From Achromobacter insuavis (GTDB lineage: Bacteria; Pseudomonadota; Gammaproteobacteria; Burkholderiales; Burkholderiaceae_B): a stretch of 64,000 nucleotides of DNA. Positions 1-9,395 of this stretch are shown here, piece after piece. Positions within the stretch are counted from its first letter, which is position 1. Each line of letters opens with the position of its first letter. The stretch covers positions 1 to 64,000 of the forward strand of contig NZ_CADIJR010000005.1 in assembly GCF_902859645.1 (NCBI RefSeq). The letters are read 5' to 3'. Both the position numbers and the translations under genes were made by a program. The notes beneath the pieces are model-generated. The model was not told the origin of the DNA. It worked only from the letters and a program-made list of their open reading frames with translations, and did no database searches.

Positions 1-383
1 GGCGCGGCGGCGCTGGGCGTCACGGCCGGCGCGGCGGCTACGGGCGCGGAAGCGGGTGCGGCGGAAGCAGGTGTGGAAACGGGCGTGGCGGCAGGCGCAA
101 CCACGGGCGCCGAGGCCTGCGGTTGCGGCACCACGGCCGGCGCCGGTTGCGGCACACTGGCCGAAGCCGGCGCGGGCACCTCGGCGGACGGCACCGGCAG
201 GGTCACCTCGGGCGTCGCGACGGGCGCGAATTCGCGGGCCGGAACGATGGGTTCGACGGGCTGGGCGGGGACCTCGACCTCGGCTTGCGGCGCGATCCCG
301 GCGTCCACCTGCTCCGGCGGCGGCGCGGGCTGGGCCGGCGCGGCGGGCGGAGGGGATTTTTTCTTGAAGAAGCGGCTAAACAT
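1..383 (-). CDS. ftsY: FtsY, signal recognition particle receptor (N-terminal part only)
   Basis: The minus-strand frame opens at an ATG at 383 and stays open to the window edge, so only about 127 N-terminal residues are visible. They begin MFSRFFKKKSPPP and continue as a long Ala/Pro/Val-rich acidic linker, the usual low-complexity N-terminus of proteobacterial FtsY; the NG GTPase domain lies outside the window. FtsY docks the SRP-ribosome complex at the inner membrane. The identification rests on the basic FxRFFKKK start, the A/P-rich linker and its position divergent to rsmD, which is the usual order in Bordetella relatives. Its start codon shares two bases with that of rsmD. No strong Shine-Dalgarno is visible upstream. 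Confidence 0.8.
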   Translation of the reverse strand, partial: MFSRFFKKKSPPPAAPAQPAPPPEQVDAGIAPQAEVEVPAQPVEPIVPAREFAPVATPEVTLPVPSAEVPAPASASVPQPAPAVVPQPQASAPVVAPAATPVSTPASAAPASAPVAAAPAVTPSAAA

Positions 384-948
384 GGGTAACAAGTATATTC
401 GTATCGTCGGGGGCCAATACCGGCGCACCCCTATCGTCGTGCCCGACGTGGAGACGCTCCGCCCGACGCCCGACCGGGTGCGGGAAACGCTGTTCAACTG
501 GCTCAACCACCTGTGGGGCGGCGAATTCGCCGACAAACAGGTGCTGGATCTGTTCGCCGGCAGCGGCGCCCTGGGCTTCGAGGCGGCCTCGCGCGGCGTG
601 GCGCATGTACAGATGGTCGAGCGGGACAAGACCGCCGCGTCCGCGCTGCGGACACTGCGCGACAAGCTCAAAGCCGACATGATACGCATCCACGTGGGCG
701 ATGCGATGCAGGTCGCCGAAAGAATGGATGCGTCCCGATTTGATCTCATCCTGCTCGATCCGCCCTTCGGACAAGGCTGGCTGCCGCGCCTGTGGCCGAT
801 CCTGCCGGGCATCCTGGCCGAGGGCGGCCTGGTCTACGTCGAGGCCGAAAACGCCATCGAGCCCCCCGAGGGATTCACGATCCTGCGCCAGGACAAGGCC
901 GGGGCGGTGCACTACCACCTCCTGGAATTTGCTGCATTGCGCAAATAG
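382..948 (+). CDS. rsmD: 16S rRNA (guanine(966)-N2)-methyltransferase RsmD
   Basis: This 188-residue SAM-dependent methyltransferase should methylate G966 of 16S rRNA in the assembling 30S subunit. It opens with the family-typical MGNKYIRIVGGQYRRTPI. The SAM-binding motif I, DLFAGSGALG, is at residues 56-65 and the catalytic DPPF motif at 126-129. The length is normal for RsmD. The frame stays open upstream to position 73, but that part is antisense to the ftsY linker. The ATG at 382 gives the canonical N-terminus. It is divergent from ftsY with overlapping start codons, so each gene's translation-initiation region lies inside the other's coding sequence. Confidence 0.93.
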   Translation: MGNKYIRIVGGQYRRTPIVVPDVETLRPTPDRVRETLFNWLNHLWGGEFADKQVLDLFAGSGALGFEAASRGVAHVQMVERDKTAASALRTLRDKLKADMIRIHVGDAMQVAERMDASRFDLILLDPPFGQGWLPRLWPILPGILAEGGLVYVEAENAIEPPEGFTILRQDKAGAVHYHLLEFAALRK

Positions 949-972
949 ATCAATAATCCGAGCTTCGGAGGA

Positions 973-984
973 TGGTGTACACCA
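973..984. promoter_or_regulatory. 12-bp perfect palindrome upstream of coaD
   Basis: The sequence tggtgtacacca is a perfect palindrome 22 bases before the coaD start, in the 58-base gap after rsmD. A smaller ccga/tcgg dyad precedes it at 958-968. It could be an operator or simply chance; no regulator is encoded next to it. Confidence 0.25.
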
Positions 985-1006
985 CTAATAACGGTACGGA
1001 GCTCGC

Positions 1007-1510
1007 ATGATCATCGCTGTTTACCCTGGCACTTTCGACCCGCTGACCAGAGGCCACGAAGACCTGGTCCGCCGCGCCGCCACGCTTTTCGACAAAGTCG
1101 TGGTCGGCATCGCGCACAGCCGCAACAAGAAGCCCTTCTTCAGCATCGACGAACGCGTGGACATCGCGCGCGAAGTGCTGGGGCACTATCCCAACGTGGA
1201 AGTGCAGAGCTTCGGCGGCCTGCTCAAGGATTTCGTGCGCGACCAGGGTGGACGCGTCATCGTGCGCGGCCTGCGCGCCGTGTCCGACTTCGAATACGAA
1301 TTCCAGATGGCCGGCATGAACCGCCATCTGCTGCCCGACGTCGAGACCCTGTTCATGACGCCGTCGGATCAATACCAGTTCATCTCCGGCACCATCGTGC
1401 GCGAAATCGCCCAGCTGGGCGGCGACGTCAGCAAGTTCGTGTTCCCCTCGGTGGAACGCTGGCTGCAGGAAAAGGCCAAGGAACGCCGCGAGCAATCCTG
1501 GCCGGGCTGA
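1007..1510 (+). CDS. coaD: Phosphopantetheine adenylyltransferase
   Basis: This 167-residue enzyme transfers AMP from ATP to 4'-phosphopantetheine, giving dephospho-CoA in the penultimate step of coenzyme A synthesis in the cytosol. The N-terminus [20 protein letters not shown] carries the nucleotidyltransferase T/HxGH signature as TRGH at residues 14-17. The C-terminal [10 protein letters not shown] segment matches the second conserved substrate loop. Length and start are normal. A Shine-Dalgarno GGAG lies 6 bases before the ATG. It follows rsmD by 58 bases on the same strand, the common rsmD-coaD arrangement, and is followed by an intrinsic-terminator-like hairpin. Confidence 0.97.
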   Translation: MIIAVYPGTFDPLTRGHEDLVRRAATLFDKVVVGIAHSRNKKPFFSIDERVDIAREVLGHYPNVEVQSFGGLLKDFVRDQGGRVIVRGLRAVSDFEYEFQMAGMNRHLLPDVETLFMTPSDQYQFISGTIVREIAQLGGDVSKFVFPSVERWLQEKAKERREQSWPG

Positions 1511-3168
<1,658 letters not shown>

Positions 3169-3190
3169 AGCGGGTCTCGCCCCGCGTTGA

Positions 3191-3209
3191 GCGCGGCGCC
3201 TGGCCGCGC
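3191..3209. terminator. Hairpin between convergent benE-like and MOSC genes
   Basis: A 7-bp stem (gcgcggc/gccgcgc) with a 5-base loop sits in the 45-base convergent gap. No T tract follows on either strand, so this is at best a weak terminator. Confidence 0.3.
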
Positions 3210-3213
3210 CGGG

Positions 3214-3597
3214 TCAGTCCGGCCAGGCGGTCACCGGCGTGTCCGGATGCACCTTCATGATGCGGCACGGCACCTGCACGAAATTCGAGATCCAGGCGGC
3301 GGCCAGCTCGCCCTCGTCGACCACGTCGATGACCTGCTCGCCGACCTTCATGCTGTAGCGCACGCTGTCGTCGTCCTCGATCACGTCCAGCGGAATATCC
3401 ATGCGCAGCATGCCCGGCGCGCGCAGCACCAGGTAGCCCAGGCGCAATTCCACCGTCACGTCGGCCAGCCGCGGGCACAGCTCGCGATTGAGCCATTGGC
3501 CCGAATCATTGGCGACCAGCCACTGCCGGTGATAGGCGGCGGCTTCGGCCTGTTCCGTGTGGCCGCACTGGGCGATGGGCTGGAAGGCGGCGCTCAT
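3214..3597 (-). CDS. Stand-alone MOSC N-terminal beta-barrel domain protein
   Basis: A 127-residue protein starting MSAAFQPIAQCGHTEQAEAA. The C-terminal half (VDEGELAAAWISNFVQVPCRIMKVHPD) matches the end of the MOSC N-terminal domain (PF03476), where a conserved 'AAAWxSxFlgxpcrl' segment precedes the MOSC molybdenum-cofactor sulfurase domain. Here a TGA ends the frame right after it, so the MOSC domain with its catalytic cysteine is absent. It overlaps the AsmA gene by ATGA and is therefore translationally coupled to it. The role is unknown. It may be a decayed fragment or a conserved small protein; the intact reading frame and coupling favour the second. Confidence 0.7.
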   Translation of the reverse strand: MSAAFQPIAQCGHTEQAEAAAYHRQWLVANDSGQWLNRELCPRLADVTVELRLGYLVLRAPGMLRMDIPLDVIEDDDSVRYSMKVGEQVIDVVDEGELAAAWISNFVQVPCRIMKVHPDTPVTAWPD

Positions 3598-6089
3598 TTG
3601 CCCAGCAGGCCCTTGAGCGCCTTGTCCACGGCCGCGCCGCCCTTGCCCTTGCCGGTCACGGCTTCGCGCAGCTTGTTTTCCAGGCTGCGCTTGAGGATGC
3701 CGGCGATGGCGTCCTTCCACAGCAGCGTGTAGGTGGGCTTCTCGAACGGACCGCGCACGTGCACCGGAATCGTCACGTCCTTCAGGTCGATCAGTTCCTT
3801 GCCTTCGGGGTCAGCGGCCGGATTGACGACGCGCGCGCGCGCCACCAGGTCCAGCTCGTTCTTGACGAAGTCGATGGTGGCCGGCTCGCCCTGCGTCACG
3901 CGCAGCAGCGGCGACACGACGTTCAGGCGCTTGACGCTCGCCACGCCCTTGGTGAAGGCCAGGTCGGCATCCATTTCCGAGAACGCGGTCTGCTTGCTGG
4001 TGTCGGCCGCCACCGTTTCGTCCTGCGACTCGGGCTTGAGCGCGGCCTTCAGTTCGCGCAGCGTCTGCGTCAGGTTGATGCCCTTGACCGCGCCATCGCG
4101 CAGCCGCACCTGCAGCGTGCCGCCCAGGCCGCTCTTCATGGCATAGGCGTTGGCGCCGGCGGTCTTCAGGTCCAGCGCCAGGCTGCCCGTGCCGCTCAGC
4201 ACGTTGCGCTGCGCCAGGTCCATCAGCAGCGGCTCGATCGAAATGCCGGCCAGCGACATCTTGGTCGCCAGCTGGTTGCCCTGCGCCGCGTCCACCGACA
4301 GCGCGCCGGCCAGCTTGCCGCCGTACAGGCCGGCGGTCAGGCTGGAGATGTCGAGCTTGCCGCGATCGAGCTTGACGGCGGCGGCGACGTCATCGGCCTT
4401 CAGGCCGCGCACCACCAGCTTGCCGACCTTGAGCGTGCCGTTCACGCTCGGGCCGACCAGCGCCGACAGGTTGATCGAATCGTCCGCGGGCGCGGCCGGC
4501 GCAACCGGCTTGTTTTCGTCCTTCTTGCCGTCGGCGGGCGGCTTGGCCGGCGCGGCGGCAGCCGCCGCCGGCGGCACCAGCTTGTCCAGGTCCAGCGTGT
4601 CCACCGCCAGCGCGAAGTTCACCTGCGGCGCGTCGCTCAGCTTGGCGATGTCGGCGGTCAGGTCGAACTTGCCGCCTTCGAGCACGGCGTTGATCTTGCT
4701 GCTGGCCGTGTCTTTCAACAGGTCGACGTTGAGGCTGCCGATCACGGGAATCTGCAGGCTGCCCTTGGGCAGGCCCGGGTCGGTGATGTTGACGTCGCCG
4801 CGCAGGCCCGCCAGGCCGCCCTGGCGCTGCAGCAGGTTCAGCGACAGCGGCGAGGCGAAGGTCAGCTTGACCACGCGCTCGCCCTTCTTGGATGTGCTGT
4901 CGAGCTTGGCTTCCTTGATGTCGAGCTCGGTGGCGTTGCCGCTGATGCCGTTCAGGCCGAAGCTGGCGTCCAGGCCGCTGATGCGCACGCGGCCGGTCAG
5001 CGCCTCGCCCGTGGCCTGCGTCGGCGAAATGTTCAGCGCCGGCGCGTCCACGGCGAATTCGAACGGGCCGTCGGCCACGCCGCCCTTGGCGCGCACCGCC
5101 AGCTTCTCGATCTGCAACTGGCTCTTGTGCGGGTCGATCGACAGCTTGGGCATGGCCACGCTGGCGTCGACGTTGGTGGCGCGCGCGGCCGGGTCGGTCA
5201 CGTCGCCCTGGAACACGACTTCCAGGCCGGCCACGTCCAGCGCCGACTTCTGGCCGTTGAACGCCAGGTTGCCGCGCACCGCCAGGCTCTTGGCCTCGGC
5301 GCCCGGCAGCTTGCCGTCCATGCGCAGGTCGAGTTTCTGCGCCGCGTAGCGCTTGGCGGACGGATCCAGCGTCAGCAGCGCCTGGCCGGTCAGATTGGCG
5401 TCGATGCGCGGATTGCCGCCTTCCAGGCGCGCCGTCAGGCGCACATCGAAGGGCTGGTTGAAGGTGACGCGGCCGGTGTTGGCGTTGATCTTGGTCACGG
5501 CCACGGCCATGCCCGACATCTCGTCCTGCAGCAGCACCTCGCCGTCCTTCAGGTCGAGGCCGGCGATGTCGATCTGCATGTTGTTGCGCGACGGCGGCAG
5601 CGTGCCGCTGGTCAGGGCCTGCGCGGCGGTCTGCGCCGCCCCCGCGAGGGCCTCGGCGGGATTGGCGGGCGTGGCCACCACGGGCGCGGTGCCGCCCACC
5701 AGGTTGCTGAAGTTGAACTGGCCGTCCTTGCCGCGCACCACGCGCGCCTTGAAGCCGCTGATGGCGACATGATCGACCACGAAGCTGTTGGACAGCAGCG
5801 GCCACACGGCCACCGCCAGGCGGGTGCTCTCGATGGAGGCGAAGGTCTCGGTGCTATTGACCTCGGACAGCGACACGCCCTGCACCGACAGGCCGATGCG
5901 CGGGAACAGCGACAGCTCGATCTCGCCGTCGATCGTGAGCGTGCGGTGATAGCGTTCCTGGACCAGCTCTTCGAGCTTGTACTTGTACGCGTTGGGGTCG
6001 AACGTCAGCAAAAAGATGGCCAGGCCAACGACGGCCACGACAACCAACACCACCAGGCCTATCAGAATGCGCTTGAACCACGTTTTCAT
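3594..6089 (-). CDS. AsmA-family inner-membrane/periplasmic protein
   Basis: An 831-residue protein with one N-terminal membrane anchor (roughly residues 8-30, IGLVVLVVVAVVGLAIFLLTF) followed by FDPNAYKYKLEELV and the LSLFPRIGLSVQGVSL region typical of the AsmA N-terminal domain. The long periplasmic part is built of repeated beta-rich segments, includes a Pro/Ala/Lys-rich linker near residue 515-535, and ends with the AsmA C-terminal domain (TFxKGV, LRVTQGEPATIDF). AsmA-like proteins are thought to form lipid-conducting bridges between inner and outer membranes and affect outer-membrane assembly. It is upstream of and coupled to the MOSC-domain gene. Confidence 0.88.
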   Translation of the reverse strand: MKTWFKRILIGLVVLVVVAVVGLAIFLLTFDPNAYKYKLEELVQERYHRTLTIDGEIELSLFPRIGLSVQGVSLSEVNSTETFASIESTRLAVAVWPLLSNSFVVDHVAISGFKARVVRGKDGQFNFSNLVGGTAPVVATPANPAEALAGAAQTAAQALTSGTLPPSRNNMQIDIAGLDLKDGEVLLQDEMSGMAVAVTKINANTGRVTFNQPFDVRLTARLEGGNPRIDANLTGQALLTLDPSAKRYAAQKLDLRMDGKLPGAEAKSLAVRGNLAFNGQKSALDVAGLEVVFQGDVTDPAARATNVDASVAMPKLSIDPHKSQLQIEKLAVRAKGGVADGPFEFAVDAPALNISPTQATGEALTGRVRISGLDASFGLNGISGNATELDIKEAKLDSTSKKGERVVKLTFASPLSLNLLQRQGGLAGLRGDVNITDPGLPKGSLQIPVIGSLNVDLLKDTASSKINAVLEGGKFDLTADIAKLSDAPQVNFALAVDTLDLDKLVPPAAAAAAPAKPPADGKKDENKPVAPAAPADDSINLSALVGPSVNGTLKVGKLVVRGLKADDVAAAVKLDRGKLDISSLTAGLYGGKLAGALSVDAAQGNQLATKMSLAGISIEPLLMDLAQRNVLSGTGSLALDLKTAGANAYAMKSGLGGTLQVRLRDGAVKGINLTQTLRELKAALKPESQDETVAADTSKQTAFSEMDADLAFTKGVASVKRLNVVSPLLRVTQGEPATIDFVKNELDLVARARVVNPAADPEGKELIDLKDVTIPVHVRGPFEKPTYTLLWKDAIAGILKRSLENKLREAVTGKGKGGAAVDKALKGLLGK

Positions 6090-6425
6090 TGCCGCCCCGT
6101 CGGTACCTCGACTGGTAATCCTAGAATGCCACCCGCCGCGCCTGGCGCGGGAATGGCGCTTTGCCGTCGCGCCGGACGCGCGGCTTCATGATTTGTCCGT
6201 CTTCGATCGCATGCCGCCGCGTGCGTCAGGCCGGGGGCCGATACGCCAAGCGGAGAGGGACTGCCATGGAAAGACCTGCTGAAGACGCCGGCATGACCAG
6301 CGTGCACATACCGCTATCGTAACAAATCGGGCCCGCCTGCGCGCCAGGCCTGAAACTGACGGTTTTCTGTCTCGGCGATTGTAGGACTAGAATTATTGAT
6401 CCATCAATAATTGATCCGTCCAACA
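6090..6425. other. Divergent intergenic region between AsmA gene and efflux operon (336 bp)
   Basis: No convincing coding frame is present. A plausible -10, TAGAAT, lies at 6388-6393 for the rightward efflux operon, with only a weak T-rich -35 near 6364-6370. The MarR-type palindrome at 6391-6412 overlaps its end. The half next to the AsmA gene shows no clear promoter. Confidence 0.5.
6391..6412. promoter_or_regulatory. Probable MarR operator upstream of efflux transporter
   Basis: A perfect palindrome with 10-base arms (aattattgat and its complement) and a 2-base centre. It ends 13 bases before the transporter ATG at 6426 and overlaps the candidate -10. The half-site TTATTGA recurs upstream of the DUF2938 gene at 8592-8610. 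Position and symmetry fit autorepression by the MarR protein encoded in the same operon. Confidence 0.7.
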
Positions 6426-8024
6426 ATGCCCGCCCCCGCCCCCAGCACCCCTTATTCACCCGGCCAGGTGCTTCCCTTCCGGCAGACCCTGCTCGCCATG
6501 CTGGGCATGTGCTTCGTCATGATGATGGTCGCCATCGACCAGACCGTGGTGGGCACCGCGCTGCCCACCATCGTGGCCGAGCTCAAGGGCTTCGAGCTGT
6601 ATGCCTGGGTGGCGACCTCGTACCTGCTGACCTCCGTCATCACCGTGCCGATCTTCGGCCGGCTGGGCGACTACTACGGCCGCAAGCCCTTCGTGGTGGC
6701 GGCGATCGTGCTGTTCACCCTGGCCTCGGTGCTGTGCGGCGCCGCCGACAGCATGTTCACGCTGGTGCTGGCGCGGGCCCTGCAGGGCGTGGGCGGCGGC
6801 ATGCTGGTGGGCACCGCCTTCGCCTCCATTCCCGACCTGTTCCCGGACCCGCACGTGCGGCTGCGCTGGCAGGTCATGCTCAGTTCGGCCTTCGGCATCG
6901 CCAACGCGGTCGGCCCGACGCTGGGCGGCGCGCTGACCGAGCACTACGGCTGGCGCTCGGTGTTCTACGTCAACCTGCCCATCGGCATCCTCGGCCTGTG
7001 GTTCGTGGCGCGCTACCTGCCGCACCTGCGCAACCACACCGAGGGCAAGGTGCGCCTGGACTGGCAGGGCGCGCTGCTGATCGCCGTCGCGCTCGGCGGC
7101 CTGCAGCTGCTGGTGGAGCTGCTGCCCAAGCAAGGCCTGAGCGCCACCATCGTGCTGCTGGGCGTCGGCAGCATCGCCGCCTTCGGCCTGCTGTACTGGT
7201 GGGAACGCCGCTGCCCGCATCCGCTGCTGCCGTTCGACATGTTCCGCAACCGCGGCCTGGCCACGCTGTTCACGCTGGCGCTGCTGGTCGGCGTGACCAT
7301 GTATTCGCTGCTGTTCTACGCGCCGCTGCTGCTGCAGGGCGGCTTCGGCCTGTCGCCGCAGGACGCCGGCCTGCTGATCACGCCGCTGGTGGTCTTCATC
7401 ACCGTCGGCAGCATCATCAACGGCCGCATCATCACCCGCATCCGCAACCCCAACCGCATGCTGTACGCGGGCTTCCTGCTGATGGCGCTGTCCTGCCTGG
7501 GAATCGTCACCACCCACAACTACACCGCGCACTGGCTGATCGCCGGCTACATGCTGATGGCCGGCCTGGGCATGGGCTTCATCATGCCCAACCTGACCGT
7601 GTTCGCGCAGCAGACCGCCGGGCGCACCCACCTGGGCATCGCCACCGCGCTGCTGCAATCGCTGCGCATGATCGGCGGCATGCTCGGCACCGCCGTGGTC
7701 GGCACCATGGTCAACCACAGCTACTTCAGCGGCGTCGAATCGACGCTGCGCGGCGCCTCGGCGCGCTGGCTACCGCAGCTGGACGACCCGCAGATGCTGG
7801 TCAATCCCGAGGCCCAGACGCAGTTCCTGGCACAATTGGCGCATCAAGGCCAGGATGGAGCGTCGCTGATCGAGATCGCGCGCGTGGCGCTGGTCAGCGC
7901 CATCCACGAAGGGCAACTCATCGCCCTGGCGGTCGCGGTGCTGGCGCTCTGGTGCGTGCGGCGCGTCCCCCTGGTGCAATTGGCGCGCGTCTCCAAACCG
8001 GAGCCCGCCAGCGTCGGAGAGTAG
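6426..8024 (+). CDS. DHA2-family (EmrB/QacA-type) multidrug MFS transporter
   Basis: A 532-residue proton-driven inner-membrane exporter, sized for a 14-helix DHA2 transporter. Signatures seen are DQTVVGTALPTIVAEL in helix 1 (motif D1), GRLGDYYGRKP (motif A) after helix 2, and LARALQGVGGGMLVG (motif B); WRSVFYVNLPIG is typical of EmrB-like proteins. The start is taken at the ATG at 6426, after the operator; a TTG at 6411 would fall inside the palindrome. No good Shine-Dalgarno is visible. The next gene is its MarR regulator, three bases downstream, so this is a MarR-controlled drug or aromatic-acid efflux operon. The substrate is unknown. Confidence 0.9.
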   Translation: MPAPAPSTPYSPGQVLPFRQTLLAMLGMCFVMMMVAIDQTVVGTALPTIVAELKGFELYAWVATSYLLTSVITVPIFGRLGDYYGRKPFVVAAIVLFTLASVLCGAADSMFTLVLARALQGVGGGMLVGTAFASIPDLFPDPHVRLRWQVMLSSAFGIANAVGPTLGGALTEHYGWRSVFYVNLPIGILGLWFVARYLPHLRNHTEGKVRLDWQGALLIAVALGGLQLLVELLPKQGLSATIVLLGVGSIAAFGLLYWWERRCPHPLLPFDMFRNRGLATLFTLALLVGVTMYSLLFYAPLLLQGGFGLSPQDAGLLITPLVVFITVGSIINGRIITRIRNPNRMLYAGFLLMALSCLGIVTTHNYTAHWLIAGYMLMAGLGMGFIMPNLTVFAQQTAGRTHLGIATALLQSLRMIGGMLGTAVVGTMVNHSYFSGVESTLRGASARWLPQLDDPQMLVNPEAQTQFLAQLAHQGQDGASLIEIARVALVSAIHEGQLIALAVAVLALWCVRRVPLVQLARVSKPEPASVGE

Positions 8025-8027
8025 CTT

Positions 8028-8474
8028 TTGCCCAAACAACAACAGGGCCTGCAGGTCATCCAGCACATGGGCCAGACCTACCGCGTCATGCAGAGCGCCT
8101 TCAGCGGCCAGGTCGGCCACGCGCTGCCGCGCTGGCGCATCCTGCTGGCGCTGCATGAAAACGGCCAGTGTTCGCAGAAGCACCTGGCCGAACGCTGCCG
8201 CCTCGATCCCGCCTCGCTCACCCGCCAGCTGCAGGCGATGCAGAAGCTCGGCTGGATCGCGCGCGCGGTCGACGCGCAGGACAATCGCCTGACCAACGCC
8301 CGCCTCACGCCCGCCGGCCAGGCCGTGGTCGACGAGGCCCTGCCCAAGCGGGCCGCCTTCTTCGACGAATCGCTCAAGGGCCTGTCGGCCACCGACATCG
8401 ACACGCTGAACCGCGTGCTGAACGTGCTGGAAGAGAATTTCCTGCGCGCCGCCAGCGGCAACAAGGGCGAGTAA
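8028..8474 (+). CDS. MarR-family transcriptional regulator
   Basis: A 148-residue winged-helix regulator. The helix-turn-helix region is HLAERCRLDPASLTRQLQAMQ, followed by the wing DAQDNRLTNARLTPAG, the conserved MarR D-x-R-x3-x2-LT-G pattern. The start is a TTG at 8028, preceded by GGAGA with 7-base spacing that overlaps the transporter's stop region. An internal ATG at 8067 lacks a ribosome site and would cut helix 1. It most likely represses the transporter through the 6391-6412 palindrome, releasing on binding a phenolic ligand. It may also bind the similar palindrome at 8592-8610 just downstream. Confidence 0.88.
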   Translation: MPKQQQGLQVIQHMGQTYRVMQSAFSGQVGHALPRWRILLALHENGQCSQKHLAERCRLDPASLTRQLQAMQKLGWIARAVDAQDNRLTNARLTPAGQAVVDEALPKRAAFFDESLKGLSATDIDTLNRVLNVLEENFLRAASGNKGE

Positions 8475-8575
8475 CCACGCCCAGGGCCGCCCAGGGCAGC
8501 CCGCCAACGGTCGCGACCAAAGCCATCCCCCCGTGCCGCTACGCGCGGGCAAAGCCCCGCCATTCGTCCGTGCCA

Positions 8576-8605
8576 TTGACACCCGGAAAGGTTATTGAAT
8601 AACAT
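8576..8605 (+). promoter_or_regulatory. Sigma70-type promoter for the DUF2938 gene
   Basis: A perfect -35 TTGACA at 8576-8581 and a -10 TAACAT at 8600-8605 are separated by 18 bases. The -10 lies inside the palindrome at 8592-8610, so a bound repressor would block it. Confidence 0.5.
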
Positions 8606-8629
8606 TCAATTAATCTATTGATTGTTATT
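8592..8629. promoter_or_regulatory. Second MarR-like operator cluster, upstream of DUF2938 gene
   Basis: Positions 8594-8610 form a perfect palindrome, attgaat-aac-attcaat, extending to TTATTGA on the left. A second, imperfect dyad overlaps it: arms at 8598-8610 and 8617-8629 with one mismatch. The TTATTGA half-site equals that of the 6391-6412 palindrome, pointing to the same MarR protein. Confidence 0.55.
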
Positions 8630-8650
8630 TCATCTTGCCGGAATCCCCGC

Positions 8651-9148
8651 ATGCCTTCTGACCTCCTGCTTCGCGCCGTGCTGATCGGCGTCGGCGCCAC
8701 CCTCGTCATGGATCTGTGGGCGCTGCTGCTCAAGCGCCTGTTCAACGCGCCGTCGCTGGACTACGCCATGGTCGGCCGCTGGATCGGCCACCTGCCGCGC
8801 GGCCGCCTGACCCATCCCGGCATCGCGCGCTCGGCGCCCATCGCGGGCGAACGCGCCATCGGCTGGATCGCCCACTACGCCATCGGCGTCCTGTTCGCCC
8901 TGCTGCTGCTGGCGCTCTGGGGCCCGGCCTGGGCCGCGCGGCCGACGCTGCTGCCGGCGCTGATCGTCGGCATCGCCACGGTCGCGGCGCCATTCCTGAT
9001 CCTGCAACCCGGCATGGGCGCCGGCATCGCGGCCTCGCGGATGCCGAAACCCGGCGTGGCGCGGCTGCGCAGCCTGATGGCGCATGCGTCGTTCGGCGTC
9101 GGGCTGTACCTGGCGGGATGGCTGGTCGCGGCATGCCTGGACGCCTGA
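8651..9148 (+). CDS. DUF2938 family integral membrane protein
   Basis: A 165-residue hydrophobic protein with about four membrane segments. It starts MPSDLLLRAVLIGVGATLVMDLWALLLKR, and includes GRWIGHLPRGRLTHPGI, IGWIAHYAIGVLFALLL, PFLILQPGMGAGIAASRMP and a final helix after LMAHASFGVGLYL, the order expected for DUF2938. Function is unknown. It sits downstream of marR with its own promoter and a palindrome like that of the efflux operon, suggesting co-regulation with drug efflux. No Shine-Dalgarno stronger than CCGGAA is visible before the ATG at 8651. Confidence 0.8.
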   Translation: MPSDLLLRAVLIGVGATLVMDLWALLLKRLFNAPSLDYAMVGRWIGHLPRGRLTHPGIARSAPIAGERAIGWIAHYAIGVLFALLLLALWGPAWAARPTLLPALIVGIATVAAPFLILQPGMGAGIAASRMPKPGVARLRSLMAHASFGVGLYLAGWLVAACLDA

Positions 9149-9395
9149 GACGCCGCGCCTCGGCGCGCGGGCTCAGGTGCATGGGCATCTTTGCCCCGCG
9201 CTTCCCGCCGCCGCGCACGGCTTGGCCGCGCTCGCGTTTTGCCAATTCCGCCAAGGGCTTTTAAAGTAACGGCCTGAACTCCATCCATCGAGGTATTCGT
9301 CCCATGCGCCATTGATGCCGCCGTCGCAATGACGGCCAGTCTCCACCCGCCCCCGTTCGCAGGGGGAGTTCCTGGCATCCCTGGAAGCATCACGC

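Noticed and set aside
73-381. N-terminal extension of rsmD, Gly/Ala/Thr-rich
   Set aside because: It is the antisense reading of the ftsY Pro/Ala linker; family length and the MGNKY start fix the ATG at 382.
3759-6191. 810-codon plus-strand frame opposite the AsmA gene
   Set aside because: Composition is dominated by Gln, Arg, His and Gly with no domain, and it is fully explained as a shadow of the AsmA coding sequence. The same holds for other long shadows such as 21763-23535, 52677-55682, 55721-58273 and 58059-60509.
6086-6307. Small minus-strand frame in the AsmA-efflux gap
   Set aside because: No ribosome site, no recognisable domain and shadow-like composition; the AsmA gene begins cleanly at 6089.
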